From Symbiodinium natans (lineage: Eukaryota; Sar; Dinophyceae; Suessiales; Symbiodiniaceae), in NCBI GenBank assembly GCA_905221605.1, contig CAJNDS010000041.1, forward strand, positions 198,501 through 247,155: DNA of 48,655 nt, read 5' to 3'. Shown piece after piece: positions 11,301 to 16,989 of this stretch. Each line of letters opens with the position of its first letter. The first letter of the stretch is position 1. The translations under genes and the position numbers were made by a program. Under the pieces are notes generated by a model that did no database searches, was not told where the DNA came from, and saw only the letters and a list, made by a program, of their open reading frames with translations.

Positions 11301-12568
11301 CCCCCCAAACCCGAGATCCTAAACCCTAAGCCTAAACCCTAAACCCTAAACCCTAGACCCTGGCGGGTCAAACCCAAAGCCCACACCCGAAACCAAAGGT
11401 TTAGGGTTTAGGATTTAGGGTTGGGGTTGCGGATGGGTGTTCAGTGGTTCGGTACTCTCAAACGCCTAGAGGGGCTTGGGGGCTTGACGTATCTGGATTT
11501 GCATTCACTCGTTGTTGGGGTTTCCCGAACACTTCCATACCCCGACGCTATAAAGTCTACGATACAAAATCTTACCGGGGCTCCACTTACCTACTGTTTT
11601 GCGGGGTTGTACCCTACATTTTCGGGGTCATAGCCGGCTAGTTTGTACCTGGGGCGGGGGATCGCAGGTAGTACCATCGAAGAACTCCTTCCCGCATGGT
11701 CTTGCACGATCCTTAGGTGTTGTCTCCATACGACAACGAGCATGACGACATGCTCCAAAAGCGCTTCCGGCTTGTCTTATATGATGATACAATCATGATA
11801 TATACTCTATTTCTATGCTATTCTAGAGCTTTATATGACTATTCTTATTCTATGTCTATATCATTATCGTATTCCATTAGAATATTTATCCTATAGTATT
11901 GTATTATTCTTTCTTTTAGTACTCTGATTGCTATTCTTATTGTATCACCTGTATCACTACTAGTATTGCTACTATTATTGTGATCATTGCTATTATTGGT
12001 AGTACTACTACTATGATTATGATTATGATTATTATTTCTTATCGTTGTTATTATTATTATGATCTTGGCTATCTTTATTATTACTACTATCAGTATGATT
12101 ATTAGTATTATTATTATCACCTGCGATACAGATGTGTGCTTCACCACTGTACTTCGGTGTCCCGTTTGTGGCTACCTTGCGTTGTGTTCCTCTGGGAAGT
12201 TTTGGATTTGGGACTACGGTTTACGTTTCAGGGTTTAGGGTTTAGGATACCCTCACCCTTCAAGGACTCTCAGTTTTAGGTTTTGGGCCCCAAGGATTCT
12301 GGGCCAAAGGGTATAAGCCCGGAGCCCTTGTTTTGATGCAGGTTCGGGCTTGGGGGAGGAGAGGTGCTGTGGGTTCACGCCTCGGGGTGGGCACAGCTGA
12401 ATGTCGTTGGCTTTAAGGATAGCTGGCTTTAAGGATTTAGCTGCCATGGCCCTAAATCCTAAACCCAAACCCTAAACCATAAACCCTAAACCCTAAACCC
12501 TAAACCTTGCATGGGCTTAATGATAACTTGCCAGGCTGGATAGCCTCGAGGCGAAGAAGCTAGACAAG
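451..12568 (+). CDS. PSMD12: Split gene for 26S proteasome lid subunit Rpn5/PSMD12 (internal part, 12 exons)
   Basis: Rpn5 is a PCI-domain scaffold subunit of the proteasome regulatory-particle lid. Twelve exons (451-513, 958-987, 4606-4668, 5329-5367, 6085-6132, 6494-6559, 7203-7231, 8409-8453, 9697-9766, 11062-11079, 11717-11769, 12535-12568) join in frame. They give about 185 residues that follow the family colinearly from the TL..VTEGKIFVE region through ARLT, MKEEEGKVDEAA, EYILNQMRLVLAKKDF, VRTQIISRKIN, RYYEYMIRY, AIFNTPSV and SPYDNEHDDM to KKLDK. This corresponds roughly to residues 118-290 of the human protein of about 456 residues, compared from memory. The N-terminal exons must lie upstream of the window. 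The C-terminal PCI/winged-helix exons were not firmly found. All twelve acceptors are AG|G. Introns are filled with telomere-like repeats, and intron 2 contains a cyclin-like gene. Whether the gene is intact is unknown. Confidence 0.85.
526..607 (+). repeat. TTTAGGG array in intron 1
   Basis: Degenerate TTTAGGG/TTTTAGGG units start 12 bases after the exon 1 donor. Their complement, CCCTAAA, stands at the other end of the same intron. Confidence 0.9.
893..936 (-). repeat. CCCTAAA array at 3' end of intron 1
   Basis: Short degenerate CCCTAAA run ending about 20 bases before the exon 2 acceptor. It could pair with the TTTAGGG array at the start of the intron. Confidence 0.85.
958..987 (+). CDS. 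PSMD12: Rpn5 exon 2 (30 nt)
   Basis: Acceptor CCGGTCTCAG|GTG. It encodes VEKARLTSML, the family's VEIERARLT segment. The donor is CTG|GCCATG (GC). It joins exon 3 to read SML-ANMKEEEG. Confidence 0.82.
1058..1130. repeat. 7-bp CTCAAGC tandem array
   Basis: About ten units of a 7-mer with the period of the telomere repeat (compare CCCTAAA), running into CCCTAAA at its right edge. It looks like a diverged and re-amplified telomere-type unit. Confidence 0.9.
1220..1243 (+). other. Relict spliced-leader-like motif
   Basis: TTGGCTCAAG at 1234-1243 equals the last ten bases of the dinoflagellate spliced leader. It is preceded by GTAtGCCAT, which resembles the leader's GTAGCCAT with two small insertions. 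It ends 57 bases before the best start codon (1301) of an intronless cyclin-like gene. This is the arrangement expected of a reverse-transcribed, reintegrated mRNA. The leader sequence is recalled, not searched. Confidence 0.5.
1301..2284 (+). CDS. Cyclin-like protein, intronless, nested in Rpn5 intron 2
   Basis: From the ATG at 1301 the ORF encodes 327 residues; an in-frame ATG at 1220 would add 27. The middle fits a cyclin-box fold. An early helix (RTKALRCMFNMLQAH) and AALLLDH are followed by LTGIVLKCASSA where cyclins have the L.IA.K helix. Then come EKEVLEALDFGVEAPCVQRW, like the cyclin E..+L..L.F.+..P motif, and an Ala/Leu-rich second half that could be the second cyclin fold. Cyclins bind and activate cyclin-dependent kinases. 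No partner can be named from sequence. It has no introns, unlike the surrounding host gene, and lies in the same orientation inside intron 2. With the leader-like motif upstream this suggests a retrogene. No poly(A) remnant was seen. Donor-like AG|GTGAG or AG|GTAAG sites at about 1309, 1681 and 2099 are read through in frame. Confidence 0.6.
   Translation: MWQGENNSTPETAAEYESMAISENMEEELHRLGASSKMVEDLKEEEKMVHLPMPGNLDGSIRTKALRCMFNMLQAHPVGKSTWFQAALLLDHITARQRFGLEKLPLTCTCLTGIVLKCASSAALPLSGENLIHDFATWLDSTQNCVTATVSNRAVSQHEKEVLEALDFGVEAPCVQRWCQTYFTRFGLLAGRDSQLPIQQMHGTALMFAHAVVMCVPASPMLSHGKLAAGLFSLSFVYSGLLPVASLMPSSMSVAEWRVLFSAIPAGKLPPCCLPRAATMRLMDMICLAVMEEADVVRAWSRQAAEALSESFQQICISREEPKSSKA
2285..3024. 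other. No gene recognised
   Basis: Unique sequence within Rpn5 intron 2 after the cyclin-like gene. There is no convincing ORF, repeat or RNA. Confidence 0.5.
3025..3125. repeat. First copy of a degenerate segmental duplication
   Basis: This segment (TTCGCTCGGATGCATGC, GTGTCGAACGAG.GGAAAAGC, ATGCCAGCACCGC.GCTGGATG) recurs at 3780-3945. Bases 3574-3638 (GTTCGCGGCCTGAGATCCAG) recur at 4058-4124. The repeated pieces keep the same order and are interleaved with telomere arrays. Confidence 0.75.
3367..3450. repeat. 21-bp tandem repeat, 4 copies
   Basis: Four nearly identical units of CATAACAAGTTAAGGAAAGT plus A, directly in front of a telomeric array. Confidence 0.95.
3461..3573 (-). repeat. CCCTAAA array (about 16 units)
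   Basis: Nearly perfect interstitial telomere repeats. They are followed 92 bp later by a TTTAGGG array, so the two could form a long hairpin. Confidence 0.97.
3666..3760 (+). repeat. TTTAGGG array
   Basis: About 13 slightly degenerate units, opposite in orientation to the array at 3461-3573. Confidence 0.95.
3780..4124. repeat. Second copy of the 3.0-3.6 kb duplication
   Basis: It contains two internal copies of a segment with GAGAGGAAAAGCACTGG and CAGTGCCAGCACCGCA, then GAACTGACATTCTCCAG, a short CCCTAAA run and GTTCGCGGCCTGAGATCCAG. These occur in the same order as in the 3.0-3.6 kb copy. Confidence 0.75.
4125..4540. other. No gene recognised
   Basis: Unique sequence inside Rpn5 intron 2. 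It has several short degenerate palindromes of the kind GGGTTATGAG / CTCATAAGTACCCT but nothing I can name. Confidence 0.4.
4548..4590 (+). repeat. TTTAGGG array before exon 3
   Basis: Short G-rich telomere-type run ending 15 bases before the exon 3 acceptor. Confidence 0.9.
4606..4668 (+). CDS. PSMD12: Rpn5 exon 3
   Basis: Acceptor GAGCTAAG|GCC. It encodes 21 residues, A-NMKEEEGKVDEAASLIQEVQ, matching the family's KIKEE.G.+.EAA.++QE+Q. The donor is CAG|GCAGGG (GC). This island, isolated among telomere repeats, first revealed the gene. Confidence 0.88.
4699..4753 (+). repeat. TTTAGGG array at 5' end of intron 3
   Basis: Eight units starting 30 bases after the exon 3 donor. Intron 3 ends with CCCTAAA-type sequence at 5247-5290. 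Confidence 0.95.
5247..5290 (-). repeat. CCCTAAA-type run at 3' end of intron 3
   Basis: Degenerate CCCTAAA/CCCCAAA units, 38 bases before the exon 4 acceptor. Confidence 0.8.
5329..5367 (+). CDS. PSMD12: Rpn5 exon 4 (39 nt)
   Basis: Acceptor AACGGCAG|GTG. It encodes VESFGAMERREKT, matching the family's VETYGSMEK+E+. The donor is ACA|GTGCCG (GT). Confidence 0.87.
5388..5610. repeat. Degenerate telomere-type tract, intron 4
   Basis: G-rich TTTAGGG/TTTGGGG variants start 20 bases after the exon 4 donor. The tract switches to CCCTAAA orientation at about 5567. Confidence 0.8.
5820..6068 (-). repeat. CCCTAAA / CCCGAAA array at 3' end of intron 4
   Basis: Four CCCGAAA units, then about 25 clean CCCTAAA units, ending 17 bases before the exon 5 acceptor. 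Confidence 0.97.
6085..6132 (+). CDS. PSMD12: Rpn5 exon 5
   Basis: Acceptor CAACCCAAG|GAG. It encodes EYILNQMRLVLAKKDF, the family's E+IL+QMRL.L..KD+ segment, the most diagnostic exon of the set. The donor is TTT|GCTGGG (GC). Confidence 0.9.
6386..6412. repeat. (TA)n microsatellite
   Basis: About 12 TA units in Rpn5 intron 5. The preceding stretch 6290-6385 has weak foldback character (GGTCAGTGCC, GGGACCATAT). Confidence 0.9.
6494..6559 (+). CDS. PSMD12: Rpn5 exon 6
   Basis: Acceptor GCCATTGAG|GTT. It encodes VRTQIISRKINPKLLDADDF plus QD, matching the family's +RTQI+S+KIN. The donor may be GAC|GTTTTG (GT, end at 6559) or CAG|GACGTT (GA, end at 6556). Both keep frame. Confidence 0.88.
6588..6655 (+). 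repeat. TTTAGGG array at 5' end of intron 6
   Basis: Ten clean units starting 28 bases after the exon 6 donor. Weak CCCTAAA sequence at 7145-7190 stands at the other end of the intron. Confidence 0.95.
6660..7190. repeat. Rest of intron 6 with a second TTTAGGG array
   Basis: A TTTAGGG run at 6992-7040 and otherwise unique sequence with no gene recognised. It ends in degenerate CCCTAAA. Confidence 0.7.
7203..7231 (+). CDS. PSMD12: Rpn5 exon 7 (29 nt)
   Basis: Acceptor GGGAG|GAC. It encodes DIKIRYYEY plus the first two bases of an ATG codon that exon 8 completes. It matches the family's LK.+YY.LMI. The donor is AT|GCCCGG (GC), phase 2. Confidence 0.8.
7232..8408. other. Rpn5 intron 7
   Basis: It holds a short TTTAGGG run near the donor (7280-7298), one near 7680, and a (CA)n(TA)n tract. 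No coding exon was recognised. Confidence 0.55.
8262..8326. repeat. (CA)n(TA)n microsatellite
   Basis: About 12 CA units run into alternating TA. Confidence 0.95.
8409..8453 (+). CDS. PSMD12: Rpn5 exon 8
   Basis: Acceptor GGCTGAG|G; the first base completes the Met codon begun in exon 7. It encodes IRYWLHEKKFLDVA and two bases of a Lys codon, matching the family's MI..+.HE..YL.+CK. The donor is AA|GCGCCC (GC), phase 2. Confidence 0.82.
8514..8641 (-). repeat. CCCTAAA array (about 18 units)
   Basis: Clean units in intron 8, 60 bases after the donor. A TTTAGGG array follows 155 bp later at 8797-8848. Confidence 0.97.
8797..8848 (+). repeat. TTTAGGG array
   Basis: Seven units, opposite in orientation to the array at 8514-8641. 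Confidence 0.95.
8849..9361. other. Intron 8 middle, no gene recognised
   Basis: Unique sequence with GGGGTACC-type short palindromes and two GTGAGTGTA words. No exon is supported. Confidence 0.45.
9362..9626 (-). repeat. 8-bp CCCTTAAA array (about 31 units)
   Basis: A homogeneous array of a telomere-unit variant with an extra T. It is in the C-rich orientation and ends 70 bases before the exon 9 acceptor. Confidence 0.97.
9697..9766 (+). CDS. PSMD12: Rpn5 exon 9
   Basis: Acceptor CGAAGCAAG|G; its first base completes the Lys codon of exon 8. It encodes CTLAIFNTPSVKSDESKW and IDALT, matching the family's CY+AI+DTPS+..E..KW..AL. The donor is ACG|GCCAGT (GC). Confidence 0.88.
9772..9825 (+). 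repeat. TTTAGGG array at 5' end of intron 9
   Basis: The telomere repeats begin within six bases of the exon 9 donor. The intron ends with CCCTAAA-type repeats directly at the next acceptor. Confidence 0.95.
9826..10460. other. Intron 9, no gene recognised
   Basis: Unique sequence with scattered single CCCTAAA words. Confidence 0.5.
10461..11058 (-). repeat. CCCCTAAA / CCCCCTAAA variant array at 3' end of intron 9
   Basis: About 600 bp of C-expanded telomere-type units with mixed C-run length. It ends three bases before the exon 10 acceptor. Confidence 0.95.
11062..11079 (+). CDS. PSMD12: Rpn5 exon 10, 18-nt microexon
   Basis: Acceptor CGAAAAG|GCC. It encodes AYCIYL. The donor is CTG|GTCCGG (GT). 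Its inclusion gives ALT-AYCIYL-VLSPYDNE, equal in length to the family's ALK.VV+YV+LAP+DNE. It is too short to be called alone, but the context fixes it. Confidence 0.7.
11130..11213 (+). repeat. TTTAGGG array in intron 10
   Basis: About nine units, 50-130 bases after the exon 10 donor. A short CCCTAAA run follows at 11322-11353. Confidence 0.95.
11717..11769 (+). CDS. PSMD12: Rpn5 exon 11
   Basis: Acceptor GATCCTTAG|GTG. It encodes VLSPYDNEHDDMLQKRF and two bases of an Arg codon, matching the family's +LAP+DNEQSD+++R. The donor is CG|GCTTGT (GC), phase 2. Confidence 0.85.
11775..12125. repeat. AT-rich island with ATT/ATG-type repeats, intron 11
   Basis: An abrupt change to very low GC, ending in interrupted TTATTA/TATGAT trinucleotide runs. 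A similar island lies at 13640-14225. No gene is seen. Confidence 0.8.
12449..12507 (-). repeat. CCCTAAA run at 3' end of intron 11
   Basis: Degenerate to clean CCCTAAA units, 27 bases before the exon 12 acceptor. Confidence 0.9.
12535..12568 (+). CDS. PSMD12: Rpn5 exon 12 (last firm exon)
   Basis: Acceptor AACTTGCCAG|G; its first base completes the Arg codon. It encodes LDSLEAKKLDK, matching the family's DKKLEE region. The donor is AAG|GCCCAC (GC). Tentative further exons at about 12795-12806 (YLAM) and 13399-13437 (GTDQIMAHVEFAS) could follow but are weak. Confidence 0.72.
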
Positions 12569-12573
12569 GCCCA

Positions 12574-12645
12574 CCCCCCCCCCCCCCCCGGCGCTCTTAC
12601 TCTCTTTATTGCTTTTTTTCTTCTCTTCCCCCCCCCCCCCCCCCC
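12574..12645. repeat. Two poly(C) runs
   Basis: Runs of 16 C (12574-12589) and about 18 C (12628-12645), separated by a T-rich tract. Confidence 0.95.
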
Positions 12646-12729
12646 AAGTACCTCCAAAGTACCTCCAAACAAGTGCCTAAGTGCACCTTAATAGGTGTAT
12701 TTAGGGCATCTTAAAGGGTACTTGGGGGG
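12640..12729. mobile_element. Foldback element with perfect 13-bp ends
   Basis: CCCCCCAAGTACC at 12640-12652 is the exact reverse complement of GGTACTTGGGGGG at 12717-12729, enclosing 64 bp. This is a second foldback of about 100 bp beside the one at 280-381. Confidence 0.55.
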
Positions 12730-12809
12730 TCCAGGTAGATTTCAGATGCAGGTTGAACCTTGGGTTTTAGGGTTTAGGGTTTGTAGAGATTCAGTACCTG
12801 GCCATGGTT

Positions 12810-13020
12810 GAAAGGAGAACTTTTTTTGGGCCAGGGTACTCAGCAACTGGGGAGCGGTTTCCGTATCTTATCTTGTGGCAATGGCGAAGTTTGGGCTGCT
12901 ATTTCGTGGCTATTGAAGGAAGGGTTCCCCCTCTTCGGCAGCTCCCTAAGTAGGACTTCGGGGTTAAGGATCTTGGCGTTCAAGGCAGTGGGGCAAGGGA
13001 AAGTTCTCTAAGGCGTGGTC
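12810..13020. other. No gene recognised
   Basis: Unique sequence between exon 12 and the next telomere array. Short ORFs only. Confidence 0.4.
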
Positions 13021-13025
13021 CGTGT

Positions 13026-13257
13026 AAGGGGGTTGAGGGTTTAGGGGTTGAGGGTTTAGGGGTTGAGGAATTTTAGGGGTTGAGGGGTTGAGGGGTTGAG
13101 GAGCTCGGGGGCTGAACGGTTTGGGGTCCAGGGTTGGGTTTAGGGGTTTAGGGGTTTAGGGGTTTAGGGGTTTAGGGGTTTAGGGGTTTAGGGGTTAGGG
13201 GTTAGGGTTTAGGGTTTAGGGTTTAGGGTTTAGGGTTTAGGGTTTAGGGTTTAGGGT
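13026..13257 (+). repeat. TTGAGGGG, TTTAGGGG and TTTAGGG arrays in series
   Basis: Three telomere-type unit variants follow one another as homogeneous blocks, the last being eight clean TTTAGGG units. Confidence 0.95.
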
Positions 13258-13365
13258 ACCTTAAGAGTTCATGGCTCATAAGGTTTTGCTGGTCGGTGCT
13301 GAATCTTGGCTGGTTGTGTGCCACCTGTTGTACTGCAGCCCCGCGATGTCGAGTTTGGGGCCTTC

Positions 13366-13398
13366 GGGTTTAGGGTTTAGGGTTTAGGGTTTAGGGAA
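13366..13398 (+). repeat. TTTAGGG array
   Basis: Four to five units. The 107 bp between this and the previous array shows no gene. Confidence 0.9.
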
Positions 13399-13639
13399 CG
13401 GACCAAATCATGGCACATGTCGAGTTCGCCTCCAGGTGTGGTTGTGATATGTTGTGATTGCGCCCAGAACGGATCCTCCCTTGGGGAGAGTCGCCGATGA
13501 ACGAATAGAATTGAATGGAACGTCGTTTTGTTCACTTTCCTTACATAATTGTGCAGACAAATTTAATGGAAATGCATATTGTCACGTTGCCTCATCATTG
13601 GTGACCTTTCTGGTCCAGCACTTAAATATGTGCAAAGCT

Positions 13640-14225
13640 CGTTAAGAACATTGCGCTACGATGTTCTTTATCCTTTTCTGATGGTCTTAATACTACATCT
13701 GATATCATATCGTTATTATATGAATGACCTAATGAACAAGATGACGTCCACGACGAGGGCACGGACATCGCATCCTTATCTGCTTGACCGGCAGAGCAGG
13801 TCCATCGTGCTTAAGATCACCCTAACTCCAAGAATCAGGCTTTGGGAGAAGACTTAGCAGGCTGGCATCTTGCAAGAGCCCTACTTGTACACGGCTCTCA
13901 CTTAACTCAGGTCGCGCTTTGCCCGACACTGCTTCACAAATTGTATTGATCTGATTTGATTCGCTACCCATGCCAATCATGACTGCACTCATTATCCATA
14001 TTGTTATTATTGCTATTAGTATTATCATGATGATCATTATGATAATTATGAGTATTATGATGGTGGTGATGATTATTATTTTGATTATGTTTCACTTATC
14101 TGTTTTAGCATTTTTGCAATCAGTATCGTGCAAATTCTTAATGGTGTGTATGTATGTATATATGTATACAGTCAATACAACATCTAGCACAACTAAATAT
14201 ACAGGATAGAATATGCAAATTTGTT
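13640..14225. repeat. Second AT-rich island
   Basis: Low-GC sequence with interrupted ATT/ATG/ATC trinucleotides at 13985-14090 and TATG runs at 14148-14170. ORFs here are isoleucine/methionine-rich products of composition. Confidence 0.75.
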
Positions 14226-14317
14226 CCTGACATATGGAAAACAGGCCAAGTGCAAAATTGTCATTATGGTAGCATGATTACAAGTACTGTCAAGATGCTG
14301 AGCCCCAAACTCCGAAC

Positions 14318-14393
14318 CTAAACCCTAAACCCTAAACCCTAAACCCTAAACCCTAAACCCTAAACCCTAAACCCTAAACCCTAAACCCTAAAC
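14318..14393 (-). repeat. CCCTAAA array
   Basis: About 11 clean units. It is followed directly by the palindrome CTTAAGCTTAAG (14395-14406). Confidence 0.97.
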
Positions 14394-14481
14394 TCTTAAG
14401 CTTAAGCCTGAGTGCTCAGCTAAAGCCTTCTCACGTACAGGAGCGTAACACACCTTGACGGGAATGTAAACAAATGACCTT

Positions 14482-14550
14482 CTAAGTCTTACCTAGAGGT
14501 AAATGGTAATTATAGAATATAATTACAGCCATTTACAGGTAAGTGCATGT
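14482..14550. repeat. Left flanking repeat of a composite element
   Basis: It begins TCTTACCTAGAGGTAAATGG and contains an imperfect hairpin (GTAAATGGTAATTAT pairing with ATAATTACAGCCATTTAC). A direct copy lies at 16013-16080, on the other side of a tandem array. Confidence 0.8.
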
Positions 14551-14631
14551 CTGTATACAAATATTCTGTAATATTTCTATAGACAGTACTGTCTGTACTA
14601 ATACAAGAGTTATTTAACGCCCTAAACCCGT

Positions 14632-15960
14632 GACATCAAACCCGGATCAGAAAATGGACCTTCGAGTGCTCGTGGCCAGCCAAAGGCCTTGGAGCCAAAA
14701 ATTACTCGGGAACAGCGCGTTTTTCTTTGTCTGGCCTTGCTAAACCGTGGTGGAAGCCAAAAATTACTCCAAAACAGTGCGTTTCTCTTTGTGTGGCTTG
14801 TCTGAAGCTCTTTCGAAGGTCTGAAAAGCTCTTTCGAAGGTCTGAAGGAGGCTGAAAGCTTTTTCGAGATCCCAAGGAGGCTCCGTGAGGGGTACCCCAG
14901 GATTCGGGAAAAATGGCTCGATTCCTAGTTAATTTTAAATAGATTTTAAATAGCGGAAATTACCCCCTGATTTTCCAAAATTCTGGCCTTCTTGTCAGTA
15001 GCCCAGGAGAAGGTGAGTTCCCCTCTGCCTTGTCAAACCCGGATCAGAAAATAGACCCTCGAGTGCTCGTGGCCAGCCAAAGGCCTTGGAGCCAAAAATT
15101 ACTCGGGAACAGCGCGTTTTTCTTTGTCTGGCCTTGCTAAATCGTGGTTGAAGCCAAAAATGAAGCCAAAAATTACTCCAAAACAGTGCGTTTCTCTTTG
15201 CGTGGCCTCTCTGAAGCTCTTTCGAAGGTCTGAAGGAGGCTGAAAGCTTTTTTGAAGGTCCCAGGGAGGCTCCGTGGGGGGGTACCCCAGGATTCGGGAA
15301 AAATGGCTCGATTCCCAATTAATTTTAAATAGGTTTTATATAGCGGAAATTACCCCCTCATTTTCTAAAATTCTGGCCTTCTTGTGGGGGTAGCCCAGGA
15401 GAGGGTAAGCCACCCTAAGCTTAGTCAAACCCGGATCAAAAAATGGACCCTCGAGTGCTCGTGGCCAGCCAAAGGCCTTGGAGCCAAAAATTACTCGGGA
15501 ACAGCGCGTTTTTCTTTGTCTGGCCTTGCTAAATCGTGGTTGAAGCCAAAAATGAAGCCAAGTCAAACCCGGATCAAAAAATGGACCCTCGAGTGCTCGT
15601 GGCCAGCCAAATGCCTGGAGCCAAAAATTACTCGGGAACAGCGCGTTTTTCCTTGTCTGGCCTTGCTAAATGGTTTCTCTGAAGCCACCCTAAGCCCCAG
15701 TCAAAACCGGATCAAAAAATGGACCCTCGAGTGCTCGTGGCCAGCCAAATGCCTGGAGCCAAAAATTACTCGGGAACAGCACGTTTTTCTTTGTCTGGCC
15801 TTGCTAAATCGTGCTTGGGGCCAAAAATTACTCCAAAACAGTGCGTTTCTTTGTGTGTGGTCGCTTTAAGTGCGTTTTTCTTTGTCTGGCCTTTCTAAAT
15901 CGTGCTTGGAGCCAAAAATTACTCCAAAACAAGGCGTTTTTCTGTGTGGAGTACCCCACA
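14632..15960. repeat. Tandem array of 'TCAAACCCGGATCA' units
   Basis: Five starts, at about 14632, 15032, 15423, 15561 and 15698. Full units of about 395 bp carry GGACCYTCGAGTGCTCGTGG, CCAAAAATTACTCGGGAAC and GCGCGTTTTTCTTTGTC. Shorter units are internally deleted. ORFs across it follow the repeat and are not genes. Confidence 0.9.
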
Positions 15961-16012
15961 GGAGGGGGTAAGGCCCCCCTAAGCCACCCAAAGGCCTTAG
16001 CAAGCCGACTTT

Positions 16013-16080
16013 CTAGTCTTACCTAGAAGTAAATGGTAATTATGGAACATAATTACAGCCATTTACTGTGTAAGTGCATG
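16013..16080. repeat. Right flanking repeat of the composite element
   Basis: Diverged direct copy of 14482-14550 with the same hairpin. With the array between them it forms a unit of about 1.6 kb. Confidence 0.8.
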
Positions 16081-16139
16081 GTCTTTTGTTTCTCACATTT
16101 TCTGTAATCTCTTTACCAGACACTATTATCAATATTAGC

Positions 16140-16161
16140 GACGCTTAAGAACTTAAGCGTC
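16140..16161. other. Perfect 10-bp palindromic hairpin
   Basis: GACGCTTAAG, two-base spacer AA, then CTTAAGCGTC. It closes the composite element on the right. A CTTAAG palindrome also lies just left of it at 14395-14406. Confidence 0.7.
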
Positions 16162-16291
16162 CTACAGATGCTTTGGGTGGCATCCTGGGGTGGGAGAAAG
16201 TAGAGCTCCATGTACATGACGGAACTCTTTTGCGCTGAAGGTTTCGGACGTCCGTCTCTCTTTCCATACACTACGCATGTTAAATCGACAA
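16162..16291. other. No gene recognised
   Basis: Short unique sequence between the composite element and a long telomeric array. Confidence 0.4.
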
Positions 16292-16600
16292 GCCCTAAAC
16301 CCTAAACCCTAAACCCTAAACCCTAAACCCTAAACCCTAAACCCTTACCCTAAACCCTAAACCCTAAACCCTAAACCCTAAACCCTAAACCCTAAACCCT
16401 AAACCCTAAACCCTAAACCCTAAACCCTAAACCCTAAACCCTAAACCCTAAACCCTAAACCCTAAACCCTAAACCCTAAACCCTAAACCCTAAACCCTAA
16501 ACCCTAAACCCTAAACCCTAAACCCTAAACCCTAAACCCTAAACCCTAAACCCTAAACCCTAAACCCTAAACCCTAAACCCTAAACCCTAAACCCTAAAC
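16292..16600 (-). repeat. Long CCCTAAA array (about 44 units)
   Basis: Almost perfect, with one CCCTTACC break near 16345. It ends in AAACCCTAAAC and joins directly to repeat R1. Confidence 0.98.
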
Positions 16601-16804
16601 TGGCGAGGGCGCCGCTGACCATATGCATGGGCGCCCGAGCCTTCCGGGCAGGGCTAAGCCCTGAACCGAGGACGAATCTGCGGGCCAGGGAGGGTAAAGC
16701 CTCCCTGGCATGCCCTTGCGGCCTGGACTTAACTGCGTCATACACGACAATAGCGTAGCTATATAGTATTACCCCAAACCGACGACCATTGGCTACGGGG
16801 GTGG
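16601..16804. repeat. Structured repeat R1, copy 1 (204 bp)
   Basis: It differs from copy 2 (25957-26160) at about three positions and is equal in length. Both copies begin at the identical junction after a CCCTAAA array. It contains a perfect hairpin, GCCAGGGAGG / CCTCCCTGGC (16684-16693 and 16700-16709, 6-base loop), and CAGGGCT-A-AGCCCTG. It could be an intron 3' end, a telomere-associated repeat or a transposon end. Confidence 0.9.
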
Positions 16805-16989
16805 TCAAATCGCTCACCATCGGCTACGGGGGTGGTCTTTTGGATGCCCCTAGGGAGGCTTCTCAAAATTGCTGCATCCCACGTCTTTTTTATCGATGCC
16901 CGAGTCGGGTATCTAAACGCTCTGGTGACATTGACAGGCGACAGCTCAGATCTAGCTGTTGCTTTTTTCGGGAAGAGCAGACTGTGTGC
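16805..16989 (+). other. Exon-like remnant after R1, then no gene
   Basis: Bases near 16816-16850 read TIGYGGGLLDA in the + frame, resembling TIGYGGGLLET after R1 copy 2. The remainder lies downstream of the Helitron stop codon and shows nothing clear. Confidence 0.3.

Noticed and set aside
15384-15869. 161-codon + strand ORF
   Set aside because: It follows the tandem 'CCGGATCA' units and repeats its own peptide; not a gene.
16760-16780. TAGTATTAC in R1, identical to a rolling-circle nonanucleotide of some small circular DNA viruses
   Set aside because: It is not in a hairpin loop, no virus-type Rep gene lies nearby, and nine bases occur by chance. The Rep genes here are Helitron-type.
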